From the NCBI GenBank assembly GCA_947167995.1, contig CAMVKS010000014.1, forward strand, positions 1 to 60,349: a DNA stretch of 60,349 nt. Reading direction: 5' to 3'. Of this stretch, positions 1 to 8,743 are shown in pieces. Source of the DNA: an uncultured Prevotellaceae bacterium. GTDB lineage: Bacteria; Bacteroidota; Bacteroidia; Bacteroidales; Muribaculaceae. Below the pieces are notes generated by a model. That model was not told the DNA's origin. It was given only the letters and a program-made list of their open reading frames with translations, and did no database searches. The position numbers and the translations under genes are program-made. How positions within the stretch are numbered: the stretch's first letter is position 1; each line of letters begins with the position of its first letter.

Positions 1-60
1 TTCAAAAATATCAATAATTTTCTCTAATTTCGCACTTGCTATTAGAATTCACGGCGAGGT

Positions 61-281
61 CATGCCTGTATGTCTGTTTGTCTAAATAAACAGACAGACA
101 CACATTGCACAGACAGACATAATTTGTACTTCTGTTCTTATGTCTAAAAAATCTATTCAAGTGCGCAGCACGCCCATCAAGCATGGGGGCCATGTCTGTT
201 TGTCTGTATGTCTAAATAAACAGACAGACACACATTGCGCAGACAGACAAAATATGTTCTTCTGTTCTTATGTCTAAAAAA
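61..281. repeat. Two AGAC-rich ~90-bp direct repeats, 130 bp apart
   Basis: Bases 61-151 and 191-281 are near-identical copies at an offset of 130 bp. Each contains an inverted repeat (TGTCTGTTT, short loop, AAACAGACA), then a second AGACAGACA run, and ends in TTCTTATGTCTAAAAAA. A third partial copy, GTTCTTATGTCTAA, lies at 346-359. The rest of 1-460 is non-coding as far as I can see; a 60-codon reading frame on the minus strand here consists of the repeat itself. The copies could form cruciforms or RNA hairpins. Their function is unknown. Confidence 0.85.
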
Positions 282-467
282 AGACTTATGTTCTTTTGCC
301 AAAAGACATCAGGCGAGGGCTAATAGTGCATTATGCATTGAAAAAGTTCTTATGTCTAAGTCCAGCGAGGTAGATAATTAATGGCATATTCCTTTGAAAA
401 AGCGTAACTCGCCACTTCATTTTTCAAAAAACTGACTGCTGACAACTGCAAACTGAAAACTATTCAC

Positions 468-475
468 TATCTTTG
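468..475 (+). promoter_or_regulatory. Putative -7 element for leuS
   Basis: TATCTTTG matches the Bacteroidota -7 consensus TAnnTTTG and lies 39 bp before the leuS start codon. The -33 box is weak (ACTG at 445-448). Confidence 0.6.
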
Positions 476-514
476 CAGTTTGAATGAAAAATCAATAAAA
501 CAATATTATACAAG

Positions 515-3286
515 ATGGACTATAACTTTAACGAGATTGAGAAAAAGTGGCAACAGTATTGGAAGGAGAACAAAACCTACAAGGTAGACATCGACAATAG
601 TCGTCCCAAGTTCTACGTGCTCGACATGTTCCCCTATCCCAGCGGCGCAGGCCTGCACGTGGGCCATCCATTAGGCTATATCGCCAGCGACATCTACGCT
701 CGCTACAAGCGTCAGCGTGGCTTCAACGTGCTGCATCCCATGGGATATGACGCCTATGGCCTGCCAGCCGAGCAATATGCCATCCAAACCGGCCAGCATC
801 CCGAGATTACCACCGAGCAAAACATCGCACGCTACCGCGAGCAGCTCGACAAGATAGGTTTCTGCTACGACTGGGACCGCGAGGTGAGAACTTGCGAACC
901 AGGCTACTACAAGTGGACCCAGTGGGCCTTCCTGCAGATGTTCAAGAGCTACTACAACACCGAGCTCGACAAGGCTCGTCCCATCGATGAACTGGTGGCT
1001 TATTTCGAGAAAAACGGCAGCGAGGGCTGCAACGCCCACACCAACGCCAAAGTGGAATTCACCGCCGACCAGTGGAACGCCATGACCAACGCCGAGCACA
1101 GCCAGATGCTCATGAACTACCGCATCGCCTACTTGGGTAACACCATGGTGAACTGGTGTCCAAAACTTGGCACCGTGCTTGCCAACGACGAGGTGAGCGA
1201 GGGTGTCTCGATTCGCGGTGGATATCCTGTGGAGCAGAAGGTAATGAGCCAATGGTGCCTGCGAGTGAGTGCCTATGCCGGCCGCCTGCTGCGAGACCTC
1301 GACACCATCGAGTGGAGCGAGTCGATCAAGGAGACTCAGAAGAACTGGATTGGCTACAGCGAGGGTGCCGAGATGCTCTTCCCCATCGTGGGCAGCGACG
1401 AGCAACTGCTCATCTTCACCACTCGTGCCGACACAATATTTGGCGTGACCTTCATGGTGCTCGCACCCGAGAGCGAATATGTGGACCAGGTGGTGACACC
1501 CGAGCAGCGCGCAGCCGTCGACGCCTACCTCGACGAGGTGAAGCACAAGACCGAGCGCGAGCGCCTGATTGAGAAGAAGGTGAGCGGCGTGTTCAGCGGC
1601 AGCTATGCCCTCAACCCCGTCACCGGCAAGGAGATACCCATCTACATCAGCGATTATGTGCTTGCTGGCTACGGCACCGGAGCCATCATGGCAGTGCCTG
1701 CCCACGACAGCCGCGACTACGCTTTCGCCAAGCACTTCGACCTGCCCATCATCCCATTGATTGAGGGTGCCGACGTGAGCGAGGAGAGCTTTGACGCCAA
1801 GGACGGCATCATGATGAACTCCAGCAACGAGCGACTGCAGCTCAATGGCCTGCAGGTGAAGGATGCCATCGCCAAGACCAAGGAATATATCGAAGAAGCC
1901 AGAATAGGTAAGGTGAAGGTGAACTACCGCCTGCGCGATGCCATCTTCAGCCGTCAGCGCTACTGGGGCGAGCCTTTCCCCATCTACTACGATGAGGACG
2001 GACAGCCACAGCCTCTCGACGAGAACGAGCTGCCACTGCAGCTGCCCGAGGTCGACAAGTTCCTCCCCACCGAGACCGGCGAGCCTCCCCTGGGACGCGC
2101 CAAGAATTGGGTAGCAAGCAACGGCCGCCCGCTTGAGCTCAACACCATGCCTGGCTTTGCTGGCTCGAGCGCCTACTATCTGCGCTACATGGACCCACAC
2201 AACGATGAGGCTCTTGTAAGTAAAGAGGCTGATGAATATTGGCGTCAAGTCGACCTCTATGTGGGCGGCACCGAGCACGCCACCGGTCACCTCATCTACA
2301 GCCGCTTCTGGAACAAGTTCCTATTTGACTACGGCTACGTGTGCGAGGCCGAACCCTTCCGCAAACTCGTGAACCAAGGTATGATTCAGGGGCGCTCAAA
2401 CTTCGTTTACCGCATCAAGGACACCAACAAATTTGTGTCGTTCAACCTCAAGAAGGACTATGACGTGACTCCCATCCATGTGGACGTGAACATCGTGTCG
2501 AACGATGTGCTCGACATCGAGGCCTTCAAGGCTTGGAGACCAGAATTTGCCGATGCCGAGTTCATTCTTGAGAACGACAAGTACATCTGCGGATGGGCTA
2601 TCGAAAAGATGTCGAAGTCGATGTTCAACGTGGTGAACCCCGACGACATCGTGGCACGCTATGGCGCCGACACGCTTCGTCTGTATGAAATGTTCCTCGG
2701 TCCAGTAGAGGCAAGCAAGCCTTGGGACACCAACGGCATCGACGGCGTGAACCGCTTCCTCAAGCGCCTGTGGGGACTTTTCTTCAAGGGCGATGAGCTA
2801 CAGCTTGTCGACGAGAAACCAAGTGCCGAGGCTCTCAAATCAATCCACAAGCTCATCAAGAAGGTGTCGCAAGACATCGAGCAGTTCTCCTACAACACCA
2901 GCGTGGCAGCCTTCATGATTTGCGTGAACGAGCTCAGCGGCATGAAGTGCAAGACCAAGAGCGTGTACCGCGACTTTGTGGTACTGCTCTCTCCATTTGC
3001 TCCACACATCGCCGAGGAACTGTGGCACGTGCTGGGCGAGCAAGGCACAGTTTGCGACGCCCAGTGGCCCACCTGGAACGAGGAATACCTCAAGGAGAGC
3101 GTTGTGAAATATACCGTGCTCTTCAACGGCAAGCCACGCTTCAACATCGAGGTGCCAGCCGGCACTCCAGGTGACGAGGTTCAACGCATAGCTCTCACTC
3201 ACGAGGGAGCCGCTAAGTGGCTTAATGGCAATGCTCCCAAGAAGGTGATTGTCGTGCCCAACAAAATCGTCAACGTAGTGGTTTAG
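515..3286 (+). CDS. leuS: Leucyl-tRNA synthetase
   Basis: Charges tRNA-Leu with leucine in the cytoplasm (class Ia synthetase). The 923-residue protein has the HIGH-type signature HVGH at residues 48-51 after PYPSGAGL, and KMSKS at 698-702. Between them lie the CP1 editing region and its [19 protein letters not shown] stretch, which is typical of the hydrolytic editing pocket. There is an extra segment just before KMSKS (about residues 630-695), as in bacterial leucine-specific domains. The length is slightly above the usual ~860 because of insertions common in Bacteroidota. The ATG at 515 follows an A-rich leader and the -7 element at 468. The gene is monocistronic by its spacing, and the next gene is a probable insertion. 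Confidence 0.97.
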   Translation: MDYNFNEIEKKWQQYWKENKTYKVDIDNSRPKFYVLDMFPYPSGAGLHVGHPLGYIASDIYARYKRQRGFNVLHPMGYDAYGLPAEQYAIQTGQHPEITTEQNIARYREQLDKIGFCYDWDREVRTCEPGYYKWTQWAFLQMFKSYYNTELDKARPIDELVAYFEKNGSEGCNAHTNAKVEFTADQWNAMTNAEHSQMLMNYRIAYLGNTMVNWCPKLGTVLANDEVSEGVSIRGGYPVEQKVMSQWCLRVSAYAGRLLRDLDTIEWSESIKETQKNWIGYSEGAEMLFPIVGSDEQLLIFTTRADTIFGVTFMVLAPESEYVDQVVTPEQRAAVDAYLDEVKHKTERERLIEKKVSGVFSGSYALNPVTGKEIPIYISDYVLAGYGTGAIMAVPAHDSRDYAFAKHFDLPIIPLIEGADVSEESFDAKDGIMMNSSNERLQLNGLQVKDAIAKTKEYIEEARIGKVKVNYRLRDAIFSRQRYWGEPFPIYYDEDGQPQPLDENELPLQLPEVDKFLPTETGEPPLGRAKNWVASNGRPLELNTMPGFAGSSAYYLRYMDPHNDEALVSKEADEYWRQVDLYVGGTEHATGHLIYSRFWNKFLFDYGYVCEAEPFRKLVNQGMIQGRSNFVYRIKDTNKFVSFNLKKDYDVTPIHVDVNIVSNDVLDIEAFKAWRPEFADAEFILENDKYICGWAIEKMSKSMFNVVNPDDIVARYGADTLRLYEMFLGPVEASKPWDTNGIDGVNRFLKRLWGLFFKGDELQLVDEKPSAEALKSIHKLIKKVSQDIEQFSYNTSVAAFMICVNELSGMKCKTKSVYRDFVVLLSPFAPHIAEELWHVLGEQGTVCDAQWPTWNEEYLKESVVKYTVLFNGKPRFNIEVPAGTPGDEVQRIALTHEGAAKWLNGNAPKKVIVVPNKIVNVVV

Positions 3287-3290
3287 GAGA

Positions 3291-3789
3291 TTTTGAGTTA
3301 TGAGTTATGAGTTTTTGAGTTTTTGAGTTTTTGAGTTTTCGGATATTATTATTTGCATAAAAAATTATTGATAAGCAATGCAAGATTTTAAAAAACTTGA
3401 TGTATGGAAGCGTAGCTATGAATTTTCTAAGGAGATTTATGGCATAACATCTCGTTTTCCTGATGAAGAAAAATTTGGTCTTGCAAGTCAAGTTAGAAGG
3501 GCTGCTGTGTCGATACCTATTAATATTGCTGAAGGATCAGGCAGAAACTCCAGAAAAGATTTTGCTAATTTTATACAGATAGCTATTGGGTCGGCGAGCG
3601 AAGTGGAATGTGAACTACTTTTATCAAAAGACTTAAACTTTATTGACGATGATAATTTTTCAGGATTATGTAAAGAGATTATAGAAATTAGAAAAATGTT
3701 GATTTCTTTCAGAAAAGCCCTGCTTAATTACAAACAATTAGAATCCCAATAACTCATAACCCAAAACTCAAAACTCAAAACTCAAAACT
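3291..3789. repeat. Inverted GAGTTTTT / AACTCAAA arrays framing a low-GC cassette
   Basis: The left array (3291-3339) reads TTTTGAGTTATGAGTTATGA followed by three GAGTTTTT units. The right array (3751-3789) is the same family in the opposite orientation: AACTCATAACCC, then repeated AAAACTC. They flank the four-helix-bundle gene exactly. The right array ends at the start codon of the acyltransferase gene at 3790, so that gene has no obvious promoter of its own. This looks like the edges of a small inserted unit. Confidence 0.7.
3378..3752 (+). CDS. Four-helix-bundle protein (23S rRNA intervening-sequence family)
   Basis: A 124-residue protein of the S23 / TIGR02436 type. It shows the family's hallmarks: MQDFKKLDVWKRSYEF at the start, then IYGITSRFPDEEKFGL, QVRRAAVSIPINIAEGSGR and FLQIA-like SASEVECELLL. 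These proteins are often encoded in intervening sequences of 23S rRNA, but occur as isolated genes in Bacteroidota. Their biochemical role is not established. The gene is clearly more AT-rich than leuS and the acyltransferase beside it, and is bracketed by inverted short-repeat arrays. Both points suggest recent arrival rather than vertical inheritance. No rRNA lies in this window. Confidence 0.9.
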   Translation: MQDFKKLDVWKRSYEFSKEIYGITSRFPDEEKFGLASQVRRAAVSIPINIAEGSGRNSRKDFANFIQIAIGSASEVECELLLSKDLNFIDDDNFSGLCKEIIEIRKMLISFRKALLNYKQLESQ

Positions 3790-4785
3790 ATGAAAGAGCG
3801 AATACCTTGGCTCGACTATGTGAGGTTCTTCAGTATCTTCCTGGTGATACTGTTTCACACGCCTCCACAGACGCCCATCATGGATGGCAAGGTAATCATC
3901 AACTTGCGCATCCCGCTCTTCTTTTGCATCTCGGGCTACCTGTTCAACATCGCCAAGTATAGCACCTTCGGACAGTTTTTCAAGCATCGCGGCAAGCAGA
4001 TATTGGTGCCTTATGTCACCTTCTTTGTCGTGTTCTATGCCTTGTGGCTGCTCATTGGCCGATGGCTGGGCGATGCCCAAGTCACGTGGTGGCAACCTCT
4101 GGTCGACTTTGTCAAGGGTGAGCCGCACACCGTGCTCGGCACATTCTGGTACCTCTCGTGCCTGCTCGTGATGCAGGTGCTCTACTACTTCATGCAGCGA
4201 TGGCTCCCCAGCCAGTGGCTGTTCCCGGCCAGCATCATGCTATCGGTGGCCGCCATCAACTGCCCCATCGAGAACTACTGGCACGTGTGGAACGCTATGG
4301 TCTACATGCCGTTCTATGCCTTTGGCAACAGTTTCAAGAACTATATCAAGGGCGTGGAGTTCTCTTCGTCACAGCGCACCACCGTGCTCATAGCCCTTGG
4401 CCTCGTCTCCATCTTGATCATGGTGCTTAGCATCTATATCGAGGAGAAAAACAGCATGAACGTGATAAAGATAGCCTGTGGCGTGATGACAATTCCCACT
4501 TATATCGCCCTGGCAAAGTGGCTCGCCAAGCGCTACGGACGCAACCGCGTGATTCAGCTCGTGGTCATGAACGGCACTGTCTATCTCGCGTTCCAGAACC
4601 ACATGATTGGATTCATCAAGGTAATACTTGAGCGTGCATTCTATGTGGGTGTGATGGGCGACCACATCTGGCTCAAGTTCATCATTCCTTTCCTGGTGAT
4701 GGCGGCAATCTACCCCTTCGCATGGCTCATACACCACCATGCCCCATGGATGCTCGGCAAGAAAAAAGAAGAAACAATTTATTAA
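3790..4785 (+). CDS. Acyltransferase 3 family membrane protein
   Basis: A 331-residue polytopic inner-membrane protein of the Acyl_transf_3 (OafA/YrhL/WecH) family. It begins with the signature WLDYVRFFSIFLVILFHTPP, in which the histidine in the first helix is the family's proposed catalytic residue. The motif LRIPLFFCISGYLF follows, then about nine further hydrophobic segments. Members O-acetylate or succinylate cell-surface sugars using an acyl-CoA donor; the acceptor here cannot be told. The ATG directly abuts the short-repeat array at 3751-3789, so transcription may depend on upstream readthrough. The next gene (rdgB) is 54 bp away. Confidence 0.88.
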   Translation: MKERIPWLDYVRFFSIFLVILFHTPPQTPIMDGKVIINLRIPLFFCISGYLFNIAKYSTFGQFFKHRGKQILVPYVTFFVVFYALWLLIGRWLGDAQVTWWQPLVDFVKGEPHTVLGTFWYLSCLLVMQVLYYFMQRWLPSQWLFPASIMLSVAAINCPIENYWHVWNAMVYMPFYAFGNSFKNYIKGVEFSSSQRTTVLIALGLVSILIMVLSIYIEEKNSMNVIKIACGVMTIPTYIALAKWLAKRYGRNRVIQLVVMNGTVYLAFQNHMIGFIKVILERAFYVGVMGDHIWLKFIIPFLVMAAIYPFAWLIHHHAPWMLGKKKEETIY

Positions 4786-4839
4786 GTAAGAAGTAGGAAG
4801 CCCTCTCGCTCTTCCCTTTTATAAAAAATAAAAAAACAC

Positions 4840-5424
4840 ATGAAAGATATAGTTTTTGCAACCAACAATGAGCACAAACTCAGTGAATTGCGCCAGATAA
4901 TGGCTGGCAAGTACAACGTGTTGAGCCTTGCCGACATAGGCTGTCACGACGACATACCCGAGACGGCCGCCACCCTTGAGGGCAACGCCATGATAAAGGC
5001 GCAATGGGTGAAGGAACATTACGGCTACGACTGCTTCAGCGACGACACCGGCCTGGAGATTGACGCGCTGGGTGGCGAACCTGGGGTACACTCGGCACGA
5101 TATGGCGGCGTGGCTCACGACAGCGAGCGCAACATGAACAAGGTGCTCACACTGCTCGACGGCGTGCCCATGGCACAGCGCACAGCCCGATTCCGCACAG
5201 CCATCGTGCTCATCATGGACGGCGAGACCCACACCTTCGAGGGTAAGGTGGAAGGACACATCCTCACCGAGCGTCACGGCACCGGAGGCTTTGGCTACGA
5301 CCCCATCTTCAAGCCCGACGAGACCGATTGTGCCTTTGGCGAGATGAGTGCCGAGCAGAAGAACCGCATCAGCCATCGCGGCCGCGCCGTTGCCAAACTC
5401 ACCCAATTTCTTGCACAACAGTAG
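4840..5424 (+). CDS. rdgB: Non-canonical purine NTP pyrophosphatase (RdgB/HAM1)
   Basis: Hydrolyses dITP, ITP and XTP to monophosphates, cleaning the nucleotide pool. The 194-residue length matches the family. Motifs seen are FATNNEHKLSELRQI at the N-terminus (phosphate-binding SxNxxK-type loop), SDDTGLEIDALGGEPGVHSARY (residues about 67-88, catalytic acid region) and GTGGFGYDPIF near residue 150. It lies between the acyltransferase and an SDR gene with short gaps (54 and 24 bp), so co-transcription is likely. Confidence 0.96.
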   Translation: MKDIVFATNNEHKLSELRQIMAGKYNVLSLADIGCHDDIPETAATLEGNAMIKAQWVKEHYGYDCFSDDTGLEIDALGGEPGVHSARYGGVAHDSERNMNKVLTLLDGVPMAQRTARFRTAIVLIMDGETHTFEGKVEGHILTERHGTGGFGYDPIFKPDETDCAFGEMSAEQKNRISHRGRAVAKLTQFLAQQ

Positions 5425-5448
5425 CACCTCCCACACAACTCAAAAAAA

Positions 5449-6174
5449 ATGAAACGAGCCATAGTAATAGGAGCCTCGTCGGGACTGGGAAAGGAAGTGG
5501 CAAAACTGCTGCTTGCCGAGGGGTGGCGGCTCGGCATCGCAGCTCGGCGCATCGAGCGTCTCAACGAGGTCAAGGCGCTGGCACCCGCCATGGTAGAAGT
5601 GCAGGCCATCGACGTGACCAGCGACAACGCCCCACAGGCCTTAGAGAAGCTAATTGAAAAGACTGGAGGCATGGACCTGTTTTTCTATGCCTCAGGAGTG
5701 GGTAACCAAAACATGGAGCTGGAACCCGAGATAGAGATTAACACTGTGACAACCAACGCGCTTGGGTTCACACGCATGATCGCAGCCGCCTATCGCTACA
5801 TGGCAGAGCATGGTGGCGGTCACATTGCCGCCATAAGCAGCATCGCAGGGACCAAGGGACTGGGTGCAGCGCCGTCTTACTCGGCTACCAAAGCGCTCCA
5901 GAACACCTATATCCAAGCTCTTGAGCAACAAGCCCGCATGCGGGGGCTCAACATCTGTTTCACCGACCTGCGCCCTGGATTCGTAGCCACTCCACTGCTG
6001 GGCGACAACCCACAATACCCCATGCTCCTCAAGCCCGAGAAAGTGGCACGTGAGATGGTCAAGGCCATCAAGAGCCGCAAGCATGTGTGGGTGATTGACT
6101 GGCGATGGCGCATCGCCACGGCCATGTGGCGACGAATACCACGTTTCATGTGGCGACACCTCAAAATCAAGTGA
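5449..6174 (+). CDS. SDR-family NAD(P)-dependent oxidoreductase
   Basis: A 241-residue classical short-chain dehydrogenase. The cofactor loop GASSGLG is at residues 8-14 and the catalytic Y-x3-K at Y144/K148 (SYSATK), preceded by the serine-bearing ISSIAGTKG. The family interconverts alcohols and ketones or reduces oxo-acyl groups; the substrate here is not identifiable. The C-terminal tail (residues about 200-241) is unusually basic and tryptophan-rich (KHVWVIDWRWRIATAMWRR) and could associate with membrane. It starts 24 bp after rdgB. Confidence 0.9.
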   Translation: MKRAIVIGASSGLGKEVAKLLLAEGWRLGIAARRIERLNEVKALAPAMVEVQAIDVTSDNAPQALEKLIEKTGGMDLFFYASGVGNQNMELEPEIEINTVTTNALGFTRMIAAAYRYMAEHGGGHIAAISSIAGTKGLGAAPSYSATKALQNTYIQALEQQARMRGLNICFTDLRPGFVATPLLGDNPQYPMLLKPEKVAREMVKAIKSRKHVWVIDWRWRIATAMWRRIPRFMWRHLKIK

Positions 6175-6213
6175 CAAAATTGTACCCAGGCCGCAAAAGA
6201 GCAAACCGATGAG

Positions 6214-6245
6214 CTTGTAAGAGTGATTCTTTTTTTGTACTTTTG
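6214..6245 (+). promoter_or_regulatory. Promoter for corA (CTTG-N20-TACTTTTG)
   Basis: A -33-like CTTG at 6214-6217 is followed after 20 bp by TACTTTTG (6238-6245), a good Bacteroidota housekeeping promoter. It lies 50 bp before the corA start and marks a new transcription unit. Confidence 0.65.
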
Positions 6246-6294
6246 CATAATAAACTGAAGGCACTTATTTTAAAACCTTTTAAATCTTCTTATT

Positions 6295-7224
6295 ATGATT
6301 GCATACTGGAAATATGACGAGATTTACAAAGAAGTAAATGAGTGGGAGTCGGGCTGCTGGATTCGTGTCACTAATCCCACAGCCGAAGAGCTGCAACTTA
6401 TGAAACAACGCTGGGATGTGCCACTCGACTTCATTCATGACGCCGAGGATGCCGACGAGCGCCCGCGTCTTGACCAGGAAGACGACTGGCTCACCACCAT
6501 CGTGCGCATCCCCAGCAGCAGCATTGACGCCGACGGCGACCAACTGTTCCACACTCGGCCACTCGCCATCTTGCTCAAGGACGACTTGTTCATCACGGTG
6601 AGCTTCTTCGACAGCGAGGTGCTCTCCGACTTCATCCAGTGGAGCAACCGACGCCGTCAGCCCGAGCGCCGATGCCACGACTTGCTGCTCTCGATCCTGC
6701 TGTCGAGCTCGGTGTGGTACCTCAAGTATCTCAAGCAGATGAACATCATGATGAACACCGCCGAGCAGCGATTAGAAGAATCGATGGACAACGACGAGCT
6801 GCAAAAGATGATGGGACTGGGCAAATATCTCATCTACTTCATCACGTCGCTGCGTGGCAACGAGATGGTGCTCATGAGGTTGAAGAAGATTCTGCGCACC
6901 ATGCCCTACGATGAGGACCTGCTCGACGACGTTGAGATTGAGATGCAGCAGGCCTATGACACGGCCTCAATCTACAGCAGGATTCTCGACCGCCAGCAGA
7001 GTGCCTACTCGTCAATCATAGGTAACAACATGAACGTGATAATGCGCACGCTCACCGTCATCACCATCATCCTCATGGTGCCCACAGGTATTGCGGGATT
7101 CTATGGCATGAACGTGCCCAACGGCATGGAGAGCTGGCGATGGGGATTCTTGTTCAGCATCTTGGTCTCGATTATTCTGTCGATATTGATTTATGTTTAC
7201 CTCAAGCGCAAGCGACTCATTTAA
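6295..7224 (+). CDS. corA: CorA-family magnesium/divalent cation transporter
   Basis: A 309-residue inner-membrane channel. The long soluble N-terminal funnel and helical stalk (including KQMNIMMNTAEQRLEESMDN) are followed by two C-terminal transmembrane helices. The family-defining GMN tripeptide ends the first helix at residues 271-273 (GFYGMNVPNG), and the second helix ends in the basic tail YLKRKRLI. CorA pentamers conduct Mg2+ (also Co2+ or Ni2+) and are gated by cytosolic Mg2+. It has its own promoter at 6214-6245 and is not obviously linked in function to its neighbours. Confidence 0.93.
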   Translation: MIAYWKYDEIYKEVNEWESGCWIRVTNPTAEELQLMKQRWDVPLDFIHDAEDADERPRLDQEDDWLTTIVRIPSSSIDADGDQLFHTRPLAILLKDDLFITVSFFDSEVLSDFIQWSNRRRQPERRCHDLLLSILLSSSVWYLKYLKQMNIMMNTAEQRLEESMDNDELQKMMGLGKYLIYFITSLRGNEMVLMRLKKILRTMPYDEDLLDDVEIEMQQAYDTASIYSRILDRQQSAYSSIIGNNMNVIMRTLTVITIILMVPTGIAGFYGMNVPNGMESWRWGFLFSILVSIILSILIYVYLKRKRLI

Positions 7225-7279
7225 CATTGACAAAACTCGAATAGCTGCCTGAGGCTATACTAAACTCAAAACTTTTTAC

Positions 7280-7287
7280 TATCTTTG
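7280..7287 (+). promoter_or_regulatory. -7 element placed 7 bp before the recF start
   Basis: TATCTTTG at 7280-7287, with the recF ATG at 7295. In Bacteroidota transcription usually starts only a few bases after this element, so the recF mRNA would have almost no 5' leader. I see no clear -33 box. Confidence 0.55.
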
Positions 7288-7294
7288 CGGTGAC

Positions 7295-8419
7295 ATGACA
7301 TTGGAGCAACTCACCATATTGAACTACAAGAACATTGTCGAGGCCGAGCTGTGGTTCTCGCCCAAGGTGAACTGCCTGATTGGCAACAACGGCATGGGCA
7401 AGACCAACGTGCTCGACGCCATATACTACCTGAGCTACTGCCGCAGCTTCACCAGCAGCAACGAGCACAGCGCGGCAATCAACCACGACGCACAGTTCTT
7501 GATGCTGCAAGGTAGATACAGCCGCAAGGGCTCACCCGAGGAAATATCGCTGAGCGTGCAGCGTGGCAAGCGCAAGACCGTGAAGCGCAACGGCAAGGAC
7601 TACAAGCGGCTGAGCGAGCACATGGGGCTGCTGCCGCTGGTGATGATTTCGCCTCTCGACAACGACCTCATTAGCGGCGGCAGCGAGGAGCGCAGGCGAC
7701 TCATGGACCAGATTATCTCGCAAGGCAACCGCCAGTATCTTGACGCGCTCATCCGCTACAACAAAGCTCTCGAGCAACGCAACTCGATGATAAAGAACGA
7801 CTATCGCGACCCACTGCTCTATGAGACTGTGGAGCAGGCCATGTCAAGAACAGCAACGATACTGCACCAGGCGCGGCAGCAATGGCTTGAAGAGTTCTCA
7901 CCCATCTTCATGCGTTACTACCAGGCGATAGCGGGCAAGAGCGAGCACGTGAGATTGAGCTACCGTAGCCACGTGGGCGAACTCTCGATGCAACAGGTGT
8001 TCAACGCCAACCGCGACCGCGACATGATAATGGGCTACACCACGCGCGGCGTGCATCGCGACGACATCGACCTGTGGCTGGGCGACTATCCCATGCGCAA
8101 AACGGGCTCACAGGGCCAGTGCAAGACCTACACCATTGCCTTGCGCATGGCACAGTTTGAGTTCCTCAAGAAATACACCGGCACCACCCCCATACTACTT
8201 CTCGATGACATCTTCGACAAGCTCGATGAGCAGCGTGTGGTGAGCATCATCAATGTGGTGAGCAACAGTCAGGATTTTGGACAAATTTTTATCACCGACA
8301 CCAATCGCACCCACCTCGACGAGATAATCGCGATGATGAGCGCGGGCTATGCCATGTTTGGCGTCGAGAATGGGAATATAACCCCTATAGCAAGCCGCAA
8401 GGAGGAGGGAAAACGATGA
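7295..8419 (+). CDS. recF: DNA replication/repair protein RecF
   Basis: An SMC-like ATPase that loads RecA at gaps together with RecO and RecR. The 374-residue protein has Walker A GNNGMGKT at residues 30-37, the ABC signature SQGQCK and Walker B ILLLDDIFDKLD near the C-terminus. The start TLEQLTILNYKNI is the usual RecF N-terminus, so the ATG at 7295 is right even though a -7 box lies only 7 bp upstream. Its stop overlaps the start of the DUF721 gene (ATGA), and this pairing recurs in Bacteroidota. The dnaA and dnaN genes are not in the window. Confidence 0.96.
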   Translation: MTLEQLTILNYKNIVEAELWFSPKVNCLIGNNGMGKTNVLDAIYYLSYCRSFTSSNEHSAAINHDAQFLMLQGRYSRKGSPEEISLSVQRGKRKTVKRNGKDYKRLSEHMGLLPLVMISPLDNDLISGGSEERRRLMDQIISQGNRQYLDALIRYNKALEQRNSMIKNDYRDPLLYETVEQAMSRTATILHQARQQWLEEFSPIFMRYYQAIAGKSEHVRLSYRSHVGELSMQQVFNANRDRDMIMGYTTRGVHRDDIDLWLGDYPMRKTGSQGQCKTYTIALRMAQFEFLKKYTGTTPILLLDDIFDKLDEQRVVSIINVVSNSQDFGQIFITDTNRTHLDEIIAMMSAGYAMFGVENGNITPIASRKEEGKR

Positions 8420-8706
8420 AACGCACCGATGCAAAATCCATAGCCGAGATAATAGGTGATTTCATGCAGCAAGAGGAAATCGAGACCACCATGCTCGAGC
8501 ACAAGGCTCTGAACTTGTGGCAAGAGGTGGTGGGACCAAGAGCTAACCGCATGACCACCGAACGATATGTGGAAAATGGAGTGATAACAGTGAAAATATC
8601 TTCGGCAGCCCTGCGCAACGACCTCATGCTCTCACGCTCGACAATCATAGCCCAGCTCAACACCCTCGTAGGCAAGAAAGTGATAAAGGAAATCATCTTC
8701 CGATGA
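8416..8706 (+). CDS. DUF721 / DciA-like protein
   Basis: A 96-residue protein with the DUF721 pattern: an N-terminal amphipathic helix (SIAEIIGDFMQQ), then LWQEVVGPRANRMTTERYVENGVITVKI and SAALRNDLMLSRSTI. In other bacteria the domain occurs in DciA, which loads the replicative helicase DnaB. Co-translation with recF by a 4-bp ATGA overlap supports a role in replication or repair. The function in this lineage is inference. Confidence 0.85.
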   Translation: MKRTDAKSIAEIIGDFMQQEEIETTMLEHKALNLWQEVVGPRANRMTTERYVENGVITVKISSAALRNDLMLSRSTIIAQLNTLVGKKVIKEIIFR

Positions 8707-8743
8707 CTTCCTTCTTATTAAATGAACTCCTTCTATAAAATCA

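Noticed and set aside
20-200. 60-codon frame on the minus strand at the window start
   Set aside because: Made of the AGAC repeat; no start context and no conserved sequence.
671-2290. 539-codon open frame on the minus strand
   Set aside because: Lies wholly inside leuS; the composition is a mirror of its GC-rich third positions and shows no family motif.
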